Counted from the stretch's first letter, positions 1-13,063 are shown. The stretch is 64,000 nt of DNA from Aegilops tauschii subsp. strangulata (GCF_002575655.3 NC_053039.3:240104622-240168621), one strand, 5' to 3'. Program-made: numbers and translations. The notes: generated from the letters alone by a model not told the origin.

Positions 1-644
1 ATTTGGCAAGTTGCGGTGTGAGGTAAATATCTTGGAATCCTCAAATGTCTAGTGAATCGACACACATCCTAACGCTTACGCATTGTTGACGACCTTGATG
101 TACAACACACAAAGTAACATATGTCTTCAATTCATGAAGATATACACTGTGTGAATATATTAACGTGGAATTTGACTTCAGAGTGCCATTACCAGTTGTG
201 CGCCATGTCTGGGTCTAATACTTCCTATACGGTGAGTAACACCACCACCAAATTTCTTAAAGATTTTCACCTGGCGTTGCAATATCTTATAGATTTGGTT
301 TATCTTCAACCTGACATTTATCTTCGCATTTTCAGCAACATTCTCTTATAGTTATTTCTTCAAGTTGCTTCAAGTTCCTCAGGAGCCAGCCTAAGGAGGC
401 CGCCCCTGTCTGTGCTTATCTCTCCCACTCTCTCTAAATCTTCATATGCATTCTATTGACACGTGTCGATTGTCCTCACTGTGTCCTTGTCAGTCGAAGA
501 ATTTGAGACCACATGTTTAAAATGATTTTCTATCCTTATCCATTTTGGATAATCACCACAGAAGCCGGAATGACTTCCCGATCAAATCGTTGTAGTGGGT
601 TAGTGCGGTTAAGGCGTGGCAGTAAAAATTGTGTATCGTGGTTT
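1..644. other. Unclassified flank of element A
   Basis: This is the only sequence in the window outside element A. It is AT-rich. A 76-codon ORF at 121-351 has no recognisable domain and no codon signal I can defend, so I do not call it a gene. The last five bases (640-644, GGTTT) should be one copy of element A's target-site duplication, but the partner copy lies beyond the right edge. The stretch could be single-copy host DNA or part of an older element; I cannot tell which. Confidence 0.4.
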
Positions 645-1184
645 TGTCACGGCAGATGCCCTAGTGAAAGGAGTTAGGTGTGAGGCCATCGCTATGGTGA
701 TTAGCTTGATGGGGTCGAGCGGGATCAGAGACATGAGTTTACCCAGGTTCGGCCCCTCACGATCAAGATAAAAGCCTACATTCTGCTTTGTGTTGTATTG
801 CTTGAGTATCAATTACAAGGGAGCGGATTCGCTTGACCTAGCTATCGATCAATTGTAACCTAAGTTTATCTGCCGAAGGGACTTGCCTTTATATACATAG
901 GTCGAGGCCCTAGGCTTACAAGAGTTCGGGCCGGGTTATGTTTCGTGACCGATCTTGGCTCTAAGTCGCCTTGCCTTCTTCGGCAAGTCGCCCTGAGGCG
1001 GCTTACAATTCTGGGCCACGCACCGTCTTCTGTCCTCAGGCTTCTATCCGGCCCATCCCATAAGTCGTCTTCTTGCCTCTGCATCTTGATCACATGGGCC
1101 TGTTTAACGCCTTATAGTTAAGTCGCGAACAACCTAACCCGGCTCATCTAGGGCGGGTTACATCATGAGGTTATATCCCCAACA
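645..1184 (-). repeat. 3' LTR of element A (540 bp)
   Basis: On the minus strand the LTR begins TGTTGGGGATATAACC at 1184 and ends with GTGACA at 645, the usual TG...CA ends. Just outside the sense start, 1200-1185 reads as a G-rich tract (CTGGGGCCTAA) that serves as a weak polypurine tract. The LTR holds AACCCG/CGGGTT motifs that recur in A's internal sequence. The partner LTR is off-window, so the boundaries come from end motifs and flanking signals, not from a pairwise match. Confidence 0.6.
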
Positions 1185-1465
1185 TTAGGCCCCAGATTGA
1201 TTTGAACCTGTTCATGTCAATCTTCAATACTTCTGGTTGGCGAATCTTCTTTCATTCCTCTGAAGGCTTAACCTTGAACAACTCTTCATAACCCGCCATA
1301 AGAATAGATGACGTCACTTTTGTAAGTTCGGAAAAAATCCTCATGACGTCATAGCGGATCTTTTTATACACCCACCATTCCGAAAATCGAGGCATCCCTT
1401 TGTTGCGAAATTTATTGCGCCTCCTTGATCTTCGCGCATGTCATTCACTGTTTCCCCCTTTTCCT

Positions 1466-1473
1466 TATAAATA
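1466..1473 (+). promoter_or_regulatory. TATA box of element A's antisense gene
   Basis: TATAAATA lies inside element A, about 280 bp from the 3' LTR and pointing away from it. It sits upstream of the putative first exon and of a large leader intron (donor 1666-1667, acceptor 2201-2202). A comparable TATA stands before the equivalent gene in F1 at 18688-18695. The antisense gene therefore seems to have its own promoter independent of the LTR. Confidence 0.5.
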
Positions 1474-1494
1474 GGCACGAGTGTCTCCTCATTT

Positions 1495-3893
1495 TCACTT
1501 TTACCCCGTTGCCTCCACTTCTTCTTCTTCCTCATGATGTCCATCGCGACTAGAGCTCCGCCGTTCATGTTGACCTGCGCCAGCCATCTCACTTGAGGCC
1601 GCAAGACCACTTCGCCTGTACCGGTGTTCAGCGACACCTTCTCGCCTATTCATCTCCACAACCAGGTACTGAGATCTCCTTTGTTTATATTCACATTACC
1701 TCATTGGAGTTCATAGGGTTCATCAGTGTTCATAGATGTTCATCTACTGCTCCATATAGTTTACAAGTCGATTCCTATTTTTAGATCCGGAAAAACCATA
1801 GAAATATCGCGGTAGTTAGTTTGGCATCCATCCTGTATCTTGAACAGATTGATGTTTCTTCAGAATGAATGAATAGCCTACTAGCTCTTCCGCTGCCACC
1901 CTTTAGGTTTTACCATTATTTTTCCTTTTTGAGCAGCCTGTAGATCCATAAATATAGCAATCGATTGTGAAACTTGTTTGTCCCACACTTAGCAGAATTT
2001 TAGCAATCTTGAACTTTAACTGACCCGCCCATTGCATTTTGGGAGGCTTAGATATTTGTAGCTCACCAAAACTCCAGAAATTATCTCTAACCCGCCATTA
2101 ACTTTGGGCGGCTTATCTTCATACTGTTTGCTTATGTACTGTTGATGAATCATTATCTTCCTCTTTTTTCTTTTAATAGCTCACCTTTCTTTTGTCTTTT
2201 AGGCGACTCAATATGGCAAATACCACTCTCTGCAACTGGGGCCCTTCCTTGGTCACCGAACAAATGCTTAAGGATTATGTAGATCAAGGTCTCGTGGCGG
2301 CTCAAGAGGAGATTGGCCGGCGACTAAGCCGAGGGGAAAATGTCCCCAATCCTGGCAAAGGAGAAGTGGTAATTTTTACTAACCATATTCTCAGGGGGCT
2401 TCACACCGCCTGGGTCAAAGTTCTTTTGGGATGTTTTGCACTACTTCAACCTCCATCCTCAAGACATAGGCCCAAACTCAGTAACAAACCTTTGCCACTT
2501 CCAAATATTGTGTGAGGTTTATTTGCAAGTAGGGCCCACCATGGCTCTTTTCAAGGAATTCTTCTATTTGAATCGCCAGACTGAGTGCGCTAGCGGCCCG
2601 ACTCGAGAACTAGGTGGGATCTCAATCCAGAGACGCTGAGATGGCTGCTTTCCCGCAGCTGTCCTGTTAAGCCATTCCAAGGGATGGGTAAAAACCTGGT
2701 TCGACTGTAAGAAGACTGCCCCAACAACTGAGAACCCTCTACCGGGTTATCGGGTTAATCGTCTTCCCATCAACTTTAACCCGCCAACCCAACTTATTCC
2801 ATCTGAACATATTAAAGCACTGCAATATTATTCCAAGATATCAGCATTTTTAGCTAATGGTTTGACTGGAGTTGACTTAGCTCGCTGCTGGGTCTCATGG
2901 AAAATTCTTCCCCTAAGTCGCGGCCCAGTTTAATATGTAACTATTCTGGCGAGTCAGGTGACCCTCAACGATACAGCTCTTACAACTTCACTGCTGAAGA
3001 GGGCTTTGAAGCTATGAACTCCTTACTTGGGGAGTCACAAGAGAATTGTAACAAGATAGGATTACCTCCATTCTTCAAGCTTACCCCAGTCCCAGCTGTA
3101 AGTACTATATTATGTCCAGCTTTAAATATTCTAGATTCTATTTTGTGTCTCACTTGTCAATCTTTTCTGATTATATAGCTCGACTCAGCTTTTTGGAAGA
3201 GGAAAATAAAGACTACTGTGGCGAAGACTAGAACTAGCCCAAAATTGGAGAAGAACAAGGCACCTACCGCATCTAAGCAGGCCACTGTGGGCGAGTCAGT
3301 TGATTCTGATAATCCATCAGAGGTAGAACTTAACTCTCCTAGCCGGCTCTTTACTGAATTAGCTGACACTTCTTGCTCTCAGGAGGAGGCTACCACAAGC
3401 CGAGCTGACGATACCGAGGTAATCCCTGTCTCTTCCAGCTCAGATTCACCATCTCCAGAAAAGATCAGGCGGGTTGTCCGGAAAGTACCATTTTCTCACC
3501 CCAAATGCTTACTTAGACCAAAACTTTGTTTTGAAAAAGGATCAACATGATGCAAGACGCCAAACCTAGAGTAGCGGCATCGAAGAACTGGTGACCGGGT
3601 TAACTCATAACCCTTCTCGCCAGCGACATACTGAGGTGCCCCACAACCCAACTCTGTCTTTACCCAAAGCAGGCCTTATCAGACAACCCCTTAACCTGTC
3701 CTACTGAAATTATCAGGAGTCATCTCCCTCTTCAGGCGGCTCATCACAAACTCAACTTCCTAAGTTCGTTGTTAACCCAGGGTAAGTATTTTAAATCTAT
3801 TGACAAAAAACTTGCTTTATCATATACTCATAAGCCTTTATATCCTTATCACAGGCCTAAAGCAAAAATTGGTAAGAAGCAAAAGGTGGGCGG
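1495..3893 (+). pseudogene. Element A antisense gene, 5' exons (Transposase_28-type domain), decayed
   Basis: The leader exon (about 1495-1665) is followed by an intron at 1666-2202 (GT-AG). The coding start is probably the ATG at 2213, whose product begins MANTTLCNWGPSLVTEQML. The next motif, GEVVIFTNHILRG, matches the layout of the 'putative gypsy type transposon' domain seen in F1 and F2. The reading then needs a shift near 2400-2440, continues with HYFNLHPQDIGPNSVTN, and after more breaks reaches a low-complexity region. Further GT-AG introns lie at 3098-3178 and 3782-3854. The exon after 3855 is cut at 3893 by the Athila-like insertion. Despite the Pfam name, nothing here looks like a DDE transposase. 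The function of the family is unknown. Confidence 0.6.
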
Positions 3894-3898
3894 CTCTT

Positions 3899-5347
3899 TG
3901 ATACGTCCATTTTGCATCATGTTTTCTTATTGTTATTTATAATGTTTTTATCCATAATAATGCTTTTTGGAGTAATTCTAGTGCCTTTTCTCTCACAATT
4001 TACAAGGTACACAGAGAGAGAGAGAGAATTCCGGCAGCTAGAAATCTGGACCTGGAAAAGCTACGTCAGACCACCTATTCTGCACAACTCCAAACAAGCT
4101 GAAACTTGACGGGATTTTTTATGGAATATATAACAATTATTGGAGCAATTGGGTTGTGCCCTCCTCGGCCCACCTCTGGTGCCCATCTTCTGGTATATAA
4201 GTCATTTTGACCTAGAAAAAAGAAGGAGAAGACTTTCGGGATGGAGCGTCGCCGTCTCAAGGCGGAACTTGGGCATGAGCACTTTTGCCCTCCGGCGGAG
4301 CGGTTCCGCCGGGGGAACTTCCCTCCCGGAGGGGGAAATCATCGTCATCATCATCACCAACAAGTCTCCCATCTTAGGGAGGGCAATCTCCATCAACATC
4401 TTCAACAGCACCATCTCATCTTGAACCCTAGTTCATATTCTGTGTTCAATCTTGTTACCGGAACTATAGATTGGTGCTTGTGGGAGACTAGTAATGTTGA
4501 TTACATCTTGTAGTTGATTACTATATGGTTTATTTGGTGGACGATTATATGTTCAGATCCATTATGCTATTTAATACGCCTCTGATCATGAACATGTTTA
4601 TCATTTGTGAGTAGTCACTTTTGTTCTTGAGGTCACGGGAGAAATCATGTTGCAAGTAATCATGTGAACTTGATATGTGTTCGATATTTTGATAGTATGT
4701 ATGTTGTGATTCCCTTAGTGGTGTCATGTGAACGTCGACTACATGACACTTCACCATTTTAGGGCCTAAGGGAATGCATTGTGGAGTAGCAATTAGATGA
4801 TGGGTTGCGAGAGTGACAGAAACTTAAACCCCAGTTTATGCGCTATTCCGTAAGGGACCGATTGGATCCAAAAGTTTAATTCTATAGTTAGAATTTATTC
4901 TTAATACATTTCTCGTAGTTGCGGATGCTTGCGGTAGGGTTAATCATAAGTAGGAGGTTTGTTCAAGTAAGAACAGCACCTAAGCACCGGTCCACCCACA
5001 TATCAAATTACCAAAGTAGCAAACACAAATCGAACCAATATGATGAAAGTGACTAGATGAAAATCCTGTGTAATCCTCAAGAACGATTTGCTTATCATAA
5101 GAGACTGTTTTGGCCTATCTTTGCCTCAAAAGGATTGGGCTAACTTGCTACATATTTGTTACCACTATCGTTACTTGCTCGCTACAAATTATCTTACTAT
5201 CAAACTACTCTGCTACTTAGAATTTCAGCACTTGCAGACATTACCTTACTGAAAACTACTTGTCATTTCCTGCTACTCCTTGTTGGGTTCGACACTCTTA
5301 CTTATCGAAAAGAGCTACAATTGATCCCCTATACTTGTGGGTCATCA
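3899..5347 (+). repeat. Solo LTR, Athila-lineage (Sabrina/WHAM-like), TSD CTCTT
   Basis: The LTR starts TGATACGTCCATTTTGC and ends GGGTCATCA. It is flanked by perfect 5-bp duplications CTCTT at 3894-3898 and 5348-5352. It aligns along its length with the 3' LTR at 15196-16710, but lacks a GC-rich block of about 70 bp present there (about 15446-15520). No internal domain follows; element A coding sequence resumes directly. Short ORFs at 4140-4513 are LTR sequence, not genes. Its flanks and TSD are those of the full element further right, so this is the same insertion event, duplicated and then reduced to a solo LTR. Confidence 0.85.
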
Positions 5348-5352
5348 CTCTT

Positions 5353-7252
5353 CCACGGCCCCCGAGGTCCCTGAGCCGGAGAAAGAGGTGCTAAAAACCC
5401 CTGAGGTCCTAATCCAAAAACTTGAAGAACCTGTTAACCAACAAAACGATTCGCCTCCATCAACTGATGCAGCAATTTCTGAAGCCATGGATATTGACGC
5501 TAACCCGTCAGATAGCCATGACCCGCCAAGTCCTATTCCATCTTCAACTCCTATCAAACCAGTTGAAGAAATTCCTTCTGAAAAGAACACTGGTGATGTT
5601 ACTATCACTTGGGCGAGTTATAAAGTGCCAGGGATCTCCAGTGTGCTGAGTAAGCATACTGCTAAAGAAGAAAACCCTTTATTGGAGAAAGGCAAAACAA
5701 AACTGGATCTACAAGCTTATGCAGAGTTTAGCATGGGCGAGTTGCACGCGGGCTATCTAAGTCGCCTTCATACAAGCCGAGACATGGAAGCCGGCTTAGT
5801 AAATATGATGACGCAAAAATATGAGGTATGAATGACCCTTCTCAGCTTTGTACATATATACTCATGTAGCCTCCAACTCTGAAGCATAGGAAAAACCTTG
5901 AGTATGCTTGAGACTTTACGAAAATTTCCAAAGTGTAGCCCCCAAGGGCCTGCTTATCTTTATAAGATGAGCTGGGGCTTCTATGACACAGATAAAAAAC
6001 CATTGTACATTAGCCCCCAAGTGCCAAGGATATTACGTGTAATATGCTTGGGACTTGGATATTCTTGATTATAACACCTATGCTTCAATGCTAATTCAAT
6101 TAAACTCATTATCATCTAAACGACCTTTTTTCTGGTAACCCTTCACACGAAGCTTTATGTCTGAGCAAGTCAAACATGGCCGGCTTAAAGAAAAACTTTG
6201 AAATAGAACAAGCTGAACGCGCCAAGGCTGAGGCCAACTTGAAATCGTCCTTGGAAGATGTTGAGAAGATCAAGGCCAAATTTGATGTGGAAAGAGCTGC
6301 CTGGGACATTGAAAGGGCCACGCTACTGAAAAGAGCGATGGATGCTGAAAACTAGCTTAAGCCCATGACTGATGAATTGTACGGCTTAAAGAGCCATATT
6401 TCCCAAATGACAGCCGCCATCTTTGGTAAGAAAACATCACTCAATCACTTAAGACCAATTAGCTTGGCAACTTATGAATTTTTTGCTCAGTATGGTGACT
6501 CATAATCTGCTATTTTTTTAAACTCTCCTCAGTATTGTTTTATATGCACAACAGGTGCCAGAAGTGCCAGTCTTGGACAAAATATGCTGGTGAAGCTGAA
6601 GGCCATCTACTGCTTAACCGAGAAGTTATACGCTGGCACTCTTCAGACCCTTGTAGATGTATCTGTTGGTAAGAAACCTCCACCACTCATGAAGACTGTG
6701 CTGGATCACTCATCCACAGTGCCGAAGCAAGTAGAGGAGTTGAAGTTGTCAGCCGCCCGTTCCGGAGCCATCGCAACATTTAGCCGGGCCAAATCTTATC
6801 AATTAGAGCTCGATCCTATAGAGATGGCTGGCGGGTGTCTAGAATAAAATGATGATGGGTATGTTTTCACTGAAGAAGATTTCACCAGATTTGTCAAGGA
6901 GATGCGGCCTCTAGCGTGTCAACTCGCCCAAGAGGTGGACCCGACGAAGTATCAGTATGCTTATTATAGTACAAACACTCACATCAAGGCACCCTCGTTC
7001 GACATTGTGGATTTAACTCCCCAAAGGCGTAAGCTTATTTTTGCCTCTGACATTGATTCTTCTGCTGTCATGAATGATGAAGCAACCTTTGAGGCCTTAA
7101 CTGGTATTGACTGGACTTAGGACAATCTTCAGATTGCAAGCAAAGGAGAGCCGGCACAGGATGACCCTGTGACCTCGAGTGCAAGACGCCAAGATTAAAG
7201 CTAACCCGGTCATCATAACCCGGACCTTCTTAAAAATGAAGTGAAGGAGTGT
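5353..7252 (+). pseudogene. Element A antisense gene, 3' exons, left duplicate copy
   Basis: The first exon (to about 5825) encodes an acidic, proline-rich stretch (for example SDSHDPPSPIPSSTPIKP) and ends at a GT donor at 5826. A later exon (about 6150-6425) encodes a charged coiled coil (KHGRLKKNFEIEQAERAKAE). Then come an intron at 6426-6554 and a terminal exon ending SSARRQD at about 7197. Compared with the right copy (16716-17783 plus 33698-34480), this copy has private nonsense codons at about 6845 (TAA for TAT) and 7118 (TAG for TCG). It keeps a serine codon near 5460 that is TGA in the right copy. It is uninterrupted at 6413, exactly where F1 sits in the right copy. Confidence 0.7.
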
Positions 7253-7449
7253 TGTAAATCCATTAAAATCTTGGTGAAACTTTGTGGGCTTAGCTGAAGC
7301 CTTGTAATAGCTTAGTTAAAAATGCTTCCTTGTCATGCCATTGAGCATGTTATGTGAACTGGTCGATCTAGCAACTGAACTTTCTTGTATGCTTGATCTA
7401 GTCATATGTGCATGGCTTGTCTTGCAATATCTCCTCACTTAGTCTTGCT
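7253..7449. other. Left-copy-only block at the duplication junction
   Basis: Homology between the two copies of A sequence stops at about 7252 (right copy about 34536). This block of about 197 bp has no counterpart at that place in the right copy. It runs directly into mid-LTR sequence at 7450. It may be filler DNA captured during duplication, or A sequence later lost from the right copy. No ORF or repeat is visible in it. Confidence 0.4.
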
Positions 7450-7905
7450 CCAAAAGTTTAATGCTATGTTTAGAATTTATTCTTAATACTTTTCTTGTAG
7501 TTGCGGATGCTAGCGGGAGGGTTAATCATAAGTAGGAGGTTTTTTCAAGTAAGAAAGGCACCTAAGCACCGGTCCACCCACATATCAAATTATCAAAGTA
7601 GCGAACACAAATCGAACCAATATGATGAAAGTGACTAGATGAAAATCCCGTGTACCCTCAAGAACGATTTGCTTATCATAAGAGACCGTTTTGGCCTGTC
7701 CTTTGCCTCAAAAGGATTGGGCTACCTTGCTGCATATTTGTTACTACTATCGTTACTTGCTCGTTACAGATTATCTTGCAATTTCAGCACTTGCAGACAT
7801 TACCTTACTGAAAACTACTTGTCATTTCCTTCTGCTCCTCGTTGGGTTCAACACTCTTACTTATCGAAAAGAGCTAAAATTGATCCCCTATACTTGTGGG
7901 TCTCA
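7450..7905 (+). repeat. Truncated 5' LTR (3' part only)
   Basis: It begins TCCAAAAGTTTAATGC, matching the solo LTR from about 4868 onward, and runs to GGGTCTCA. The first roughly 970 bp of the LTR are missing. The junction at 7449/7450 is the breakpoint of the local duplication. Compared with the solo LTR it also lacks a short stretch near 7775 (the region reading TACTATCAAACTACTC there). Confidence 0.75.
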
Positions 7906-7916
7906 AGGCTATTTTC

Positions 7917-7934
7917 TAGGGAAGTTGCCGGGGA
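7917..7934 (+). other. Primer-binding site, tRNA-Asp type, diverged
   Basis: TAGGGAAGTTGCCGGGGA lies just after the 5' LTR. The plant tRNA-Asp site used by Athila and related elements reads TGGCGCCGTTGCCGGGGA. The 3' eleven bases match and four of the first seven differ. The differences suggest mutation after insertion. Confidence 0.65.
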
Positions 7935-7997
7935 ATGAAGCGCCTTTGGTAAGGAAACATTTATATATTATGCTGAAATTTATTGTCACTTGTTACT

Positions 7998-10900
7998 ATG
8001 GAAAACAATCCTTTGAGGGGTTTGTTCGGGGTATCTTCACCTCGTCCGGAACCACAATTAGTTATCCCTCAACCTACTGCACCTACTGAAACTATTGAAT
8101 ATGAAATTCCTTCGGGTATCATAGAACAACTGCTAGCTAATCCCTATGCAGGAGATGGAACAGAACATCCTGATATGCACTTGATATATGTGGAACAAAT
8201 TTGTGGATTGTTCAAGCTTGCAGGTTTACCCGGAGATGAAGTGATGAAAAAGGTTTTCCCTTTATCTTTGAAGGGAAAAGCATTAGCATGGTATAGGTTA
8301 TGCGATGATATTGGATCAAGGAATTGGAATCGTTTGAAATTGGAGTTCAACCAAAATTATTATCCTATGCATCTAGTTCGTCGTGATCAGAATTATATAT
8401 ACAATTTTTGGCCTCGTGAAGGAGAAAGCATCGCTCTAGCTTTGGGGAGGCTTAAGTCAATGTTATATTCATGCCCCAATCATGAGCTCTCAAGAGAAAT
8501 TATTATCCAGAATTTTTATGCTCGGCTTTCTCGTAATGATCAAACCATGCTTGATACTTCTTGTGCTGGTTCTTTTATGAAGAAGACTATTGAATTCCGG
8601 TGGGATATTTTGGAAAGAATTAAATGCAACTCTGAAGATTGGGAACTTGACGAAGGTAAAAAGTCAGGTATTAAACTTAAGTATGTTTGTGTTAAATCTT
8701 TTATGAATACCGATGCTTTTCAAAAGTTTAGCACTAAATATGGACTTGACTCTGAGATAGTAGCCTCATTTTGTGAATCACTTGCTACTCATGTTGAACT
8801 CCCTAAAGAGAAGTGGTTTAAATATCACCCACTTATTAAAGAAGAAATTAAAGAACCGGTACCAGTTAAAGAAGAAACTATACTTTATAATGTTGATTCA
8901 GTTGTTCGTTCTGCTTCTATAGAGAAACCACCTTTCCCTGTTAGGATAAAGGAAGATGCTAAAGCTTCAACTGTGGTTAACAAAAGTTATATTAGAACCC
9001 ATAAACCTGATGAACAAATTAAAGTAGAACCTAGCATTGCTATGGTTAAAGATCTCTTGGAAGAAGATATAGATGGGCATGTTATTTACTTCTGTGAAGA
9101 AGCTGCTAGAATTGCTAAACCTGATAAAAGGAATAAACATATACCTGTTGTGGGCATGCCTGTCATCTCAGTTAAAATAGGAGATCACTATTATCATGGT
9201 TTATGTGACTTGGGTGCTAGTGTGAGTGCTATTCCTTACACCCTTTATCAAGAAATTATGAAAGACATAGCACCCGCAGAGTTAGAAGAAATAGATGTTA
9301 CTATTAAACTTGCTAATAGAGACACCATAATACCATTTGGGATTGTTAGAGATGTTGAAGTTTTGTGTGGGAAAATAAAATACCCTACTGATTTTCTTGT
9401 TCTTGGTTCCCCACAAGATAACTTCTGTCCCATTATTTTTGGTAGACCTTTCTTGAATACAGCTAACGCTAAGATAGATTGTAAGAAACAAACTATCGGT
9501 GTTAGTTTTGGTGATGAGTCTCATGATTTCAATTTTTCCAAGTTTAGTATAAATCTTCATGAAAAAGAATTGCCTAGTAAGGACAAATTAATTGGTCTTG
9601 CTTCTATTCCTGTACCACCTACTAATCCTTTAGAAAAATATTTGCTAGACCATGAAAATGACTTTCATATGCATGAAAGAAATGAAATAGATAAAAATTT
9701 CTTTGGACAACGTCCTCTGCTTAAACACAATTTGCCTATTGAAACTCTAGGAGGTCCACCTCCACCTAAAGGTGATCCTGTGTTTGAATTAAAACAATTG
9801 CCAAACACTTTGAAATATGCTCATCTTGATGAAAAGAAGATATATCATGTTATTATTAGTGCTAACCTTTCAGAACATGAAGAAGAAAGATTATTGAAAG
9901 TTCTAAGGAAGCACCGAGCTGCTATTGGATATACTCTTGATGATTTAAAGGGCATTAGTCCCACTCTATGTCAGCACAAAATTAATATGGAACTTGATGC
10001 TAAACCCATTGTTGATCACCAACGACGGTTAAATCTGAAGATGAACGAAGTGGTAAGAACGGAAATATTAAAACTTCTGGAAGCAGGTATAATCTATCCT
10101 ATAGCTAATAGTAGATGGGTAAGTCATGTTCATTGTGTTCCTAAGAAGGGAGGTATTACTGTTGTTCCTAATGATAAGAATGAGCTTATTCCACAAAGAA
10201 TTGTTACAGGCTATATAACGGTAATTGATTATAGAAAATTAAATAAAGCAACTAGAAAAGATCATTACCCTTTGCCTTTTATTGATCAAATGCTTGAAAG
10301 ATTATCTAAGCACACATACTTTTGCTTCCTTGATGGATATTCTGGCTTTTCACAAATACCTGTTTCTCAACCTGATCAAGAAAAGACCACTTTTACTTGT
10401 CCCTTTGGAACTTATGCTTATAGACGTATGCCTTTTGGTTTATGTAATGCACCTGCTACCTTTCAAATATGTATGATTGTTATATTCTCTGAATTTTGTG
10501 AAAAGATTTTTGAGGTTTTCATGGATGACTTTTCTTTTTATGGGAAGTCTTTTGATGATTGTTTAAGCAAACTTGAGCGAGTTTTGGAGAGATGTGAACA
10601 AACAAATCTTGTCTTGAATTGGGAGAAGTGCCACTTTATGGTTAATGAAGGCATTGTCCTGGGTCATAACATTTCTCAAAGAGGTATTGAAGTGGACCAA
10701 GCTAAGGTTGATGCAATTGAGAAAATGCCATGTCCTAAAGATATAAAAGGTATTCATAGTTTCCTAGGTCATGTTGGTTTCTATAGGAGATTTATCAAAG
10801 ACTTCTATAAAATTTCTAGGCCTCTCACTAGTATCTTGCAAGAGGATATTCCTTTTGTTTTTGATGATGATTGTTTAGAAGCCTTTGAAACACTCAAGAA

Positions 10901-12612
10901 AGCCTTAATATCTGCACCTATCGTTCAACCACCTGATTGGAACTTGCCTTTTGAAATTATGTGTGATGCTAGTGATTATGCTGTTGGTGCTATGCTAGGA
11001 CAAATAATTGATAAGAAACTGAATGTTATTCATTATGCTAGTAAAACTCTAGATAGTGCTCAAAGAAATTATGCTACTACTGAAAAAGAATTCTTTGCAG
11101 TTGTGTTTGCTTGTGATTAATTTAGACCTTATATTGTTGATTCCAAAGTAACTGTTCACACAGACCATGCTGCTATTAAATATCTTATGGAAAAGAAAGA
11201 TGCTAAACCTACACTTATTCGTTGGGTTCTCTTGTTACAAGAATTTGATTTACATATCATTGATAGAAAAGGAGCCGAGAACCCCGTAGCTGATAACTTG
11301 TCTAGGCTTGAAAATGTGCTTGATGACCCACTACCTATTGATGATAGTTTTCTTGATGAGCAGTTAGCTGCAATAAATGTTTCTCATAGTACTCCTTGGT
11401 ATGCTGATTATGCTAATTACATTGTTGCTAAATATTTACCACCTAGCTTTACATACCAACAGAAGAAAAAATTCTTCTATGATTTAAGACATTACTTTTG
11501 GGATGACCCACATCTTTATAAAGAAGGAGTAGATGGTATTATTAGAAGTTGTGCACCTGAGCATGAACAGGGACAAATCCTACAGAAATGTCACTCCGAA
11601 TCTTATGGAGGGCATCATGCTGGAGATAGAACTACTCATAAGGTATTGCAGTCTGGATTTTATTGGCCTACTCTCTTCAAGGATGCCCGTAAGTTTGTCT
11701 CATCTTGTGATGAATGTCAAAGAATAGGTAATATCGGTAAGCGTCAAGAAGTGCCTATGAATTATTCACTTGCTGTTGAACCATTTGATGTTTGGTGATT
11801 TGATTACATGGGACCTTTTCCTTCCTCTAATGGGTATACACATATTTTGGTTGCTGTTGATTATGTTACTAAATATGTAGAAGCTATTCCAACCAGTAGT
11901 GCTGATCACAACACCTCTATTAAAATGCTTAAGGAAGTTATTTTCCCAAGGTTTGGAGTCCCTAGATGTTTAATGACTGATGGTGGTTCACACTTTATTC
12001 ATGGTGCTTTCCGTAAAATGCTTGCCAAGTATGATGTTAACCATAGAATTGCATCACCCTCATCCTCAGTATAGTGGTCAAGTTGAACATAGCAATAGAG
12101 AAATAAAGTTAATTTTGCAAAAGGCTGTTAATAGGTCCAGGAAGAATTGGTCTAAGAAATTAGACGATGCACTTTGGGCTTATAGAACAACATATAAATT
12201 TCCTATGGGTATGTCTCCTTATAAAAAGGTTTATGGAAAAGCTTGTTATTTGCCTCTTGAGTTAGAACATAAAGCATTTTGGGCAGTTAAAGAACTCAAC
12301 TATGATTTCAAACTTGCCGGTGAAAAGTGGTTATTTGATATTAGTTCACTAGATGAATGGAGAACCCAAGCTTATGAAAATGCAAAATTATTCAAAGAAA
12401 ATGTTAAAAGATGGAATGACAAAAGAATTCAAAAGAGTGAGTTTAAAGTCGGAGAATATGTTCTTTTGTACAACTCAAGTTTCAGATTCTTTGCAGGAAA
12501 ACTCCTCTCAAAATGGGAAGGCCCATATGTCATCGAGGAGGTTTACCGGTCTGGAGCCACCAAAATAAATAATCCCGAAGGTACTAACCTGAAGGTTGTC
12601 AATGGGCAATGA
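7998..12612 (+). pseudogene. Athila-lineage gag-pol polyprotein, three inactivating lesions
   Basis: The start is the ATG at 7998 (MENNPLRGLFG). Capsid-like gag (motif PLSLKGKALAWYRL) occupies about residues 20-230. The aspartic protease has LCDLGASVSAIP near residue 400. Reverse transcriptase has FLDGYSGFSQIPV, MPFGLCNAPATFQ and the catalytic FMDD near residue 840. RNase H has CDASDYAVGAML near residue 988. The integrase HHCC finger lies at about 11590-11720, and the DDE core has DYMGPFPSSNGYTHIL, TDGGSHF and NREIK. In-frame stops occur at 11118 (TAA inside RNase H) and 11796 (TGA just before the integrase core). A frameshift lies near 12055-12065, between the second Asp and the Glu. The three downstream blocks are otherwise colinear. 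This is typical of a copy that was active at insertion and then decayed. Confidence 0.9.
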
Positions 12613-12846
12613 ATAAACCATTATATCTCAGGTATGCCCATTAATGTCGAAAGTAATATTATCCAAACTTTGACACCAGAAGAACACATAAAAGAGTCCT
12701 TCCTGAACACTCCAGAATCGTGAAAATAAGGAGGTACGTGATACGGTAAGTAAACGGACTTCGAAAAATCCGCAAAAATATTTTTTATCAGTTTTGGAAT
12801 ATTTAAGAATTTTGCAAATAAATAAACTCCCAGGAATCGTCCCCTA

Positions 12847-12908
12847 GTGGGCACAATACACCAGGGCGCGCCTGGCTTGCCTGGCGCGCCCAGGTGGGTT
12901 GTGCCCAC
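12847..12908. repeat. GC-rich inverted repeat downstream of pol
   Basis: Arms GTGGGCACAA (12847-12856) and TTGTGCCCAC (12899-12908) enclose two smaller GC palindromes built on CCAGGGCGCGCCTGG. This would form a stable hairpin in RNA or single-stranded DNA. A related motif occurs in the 3' LTR at about 15466-15525. The rest of 12613-13063 is non-coding, with a short TA run at 12964-12977. Confidence 0.6.
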
Positions 12909-13063
12909 CTGGGACACCTTCCGTACTCCGTTTTTTTCCATATGCTTGTCTCCAAGATTAAAAATATATATATATATACTTCCCGAATCTGTTAACCACC
13001 GTATCGTGACCAAAATCCTCTGTTCTCTTTTTTCCTGCTGTTTTCTGTCAGATCCCATCTACC

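Noticed and set aside
121..351. 76-codon ORF in the left flank
   Set aside because: No domain, no recognisable start context or neighbours, and length within chance for AT-rich DNA.
3899..5347. Solo LTR as an independent second insertion
   Set aside because: It shares the exact TSD and both flanks with the full element, which independent insertion would not produce.
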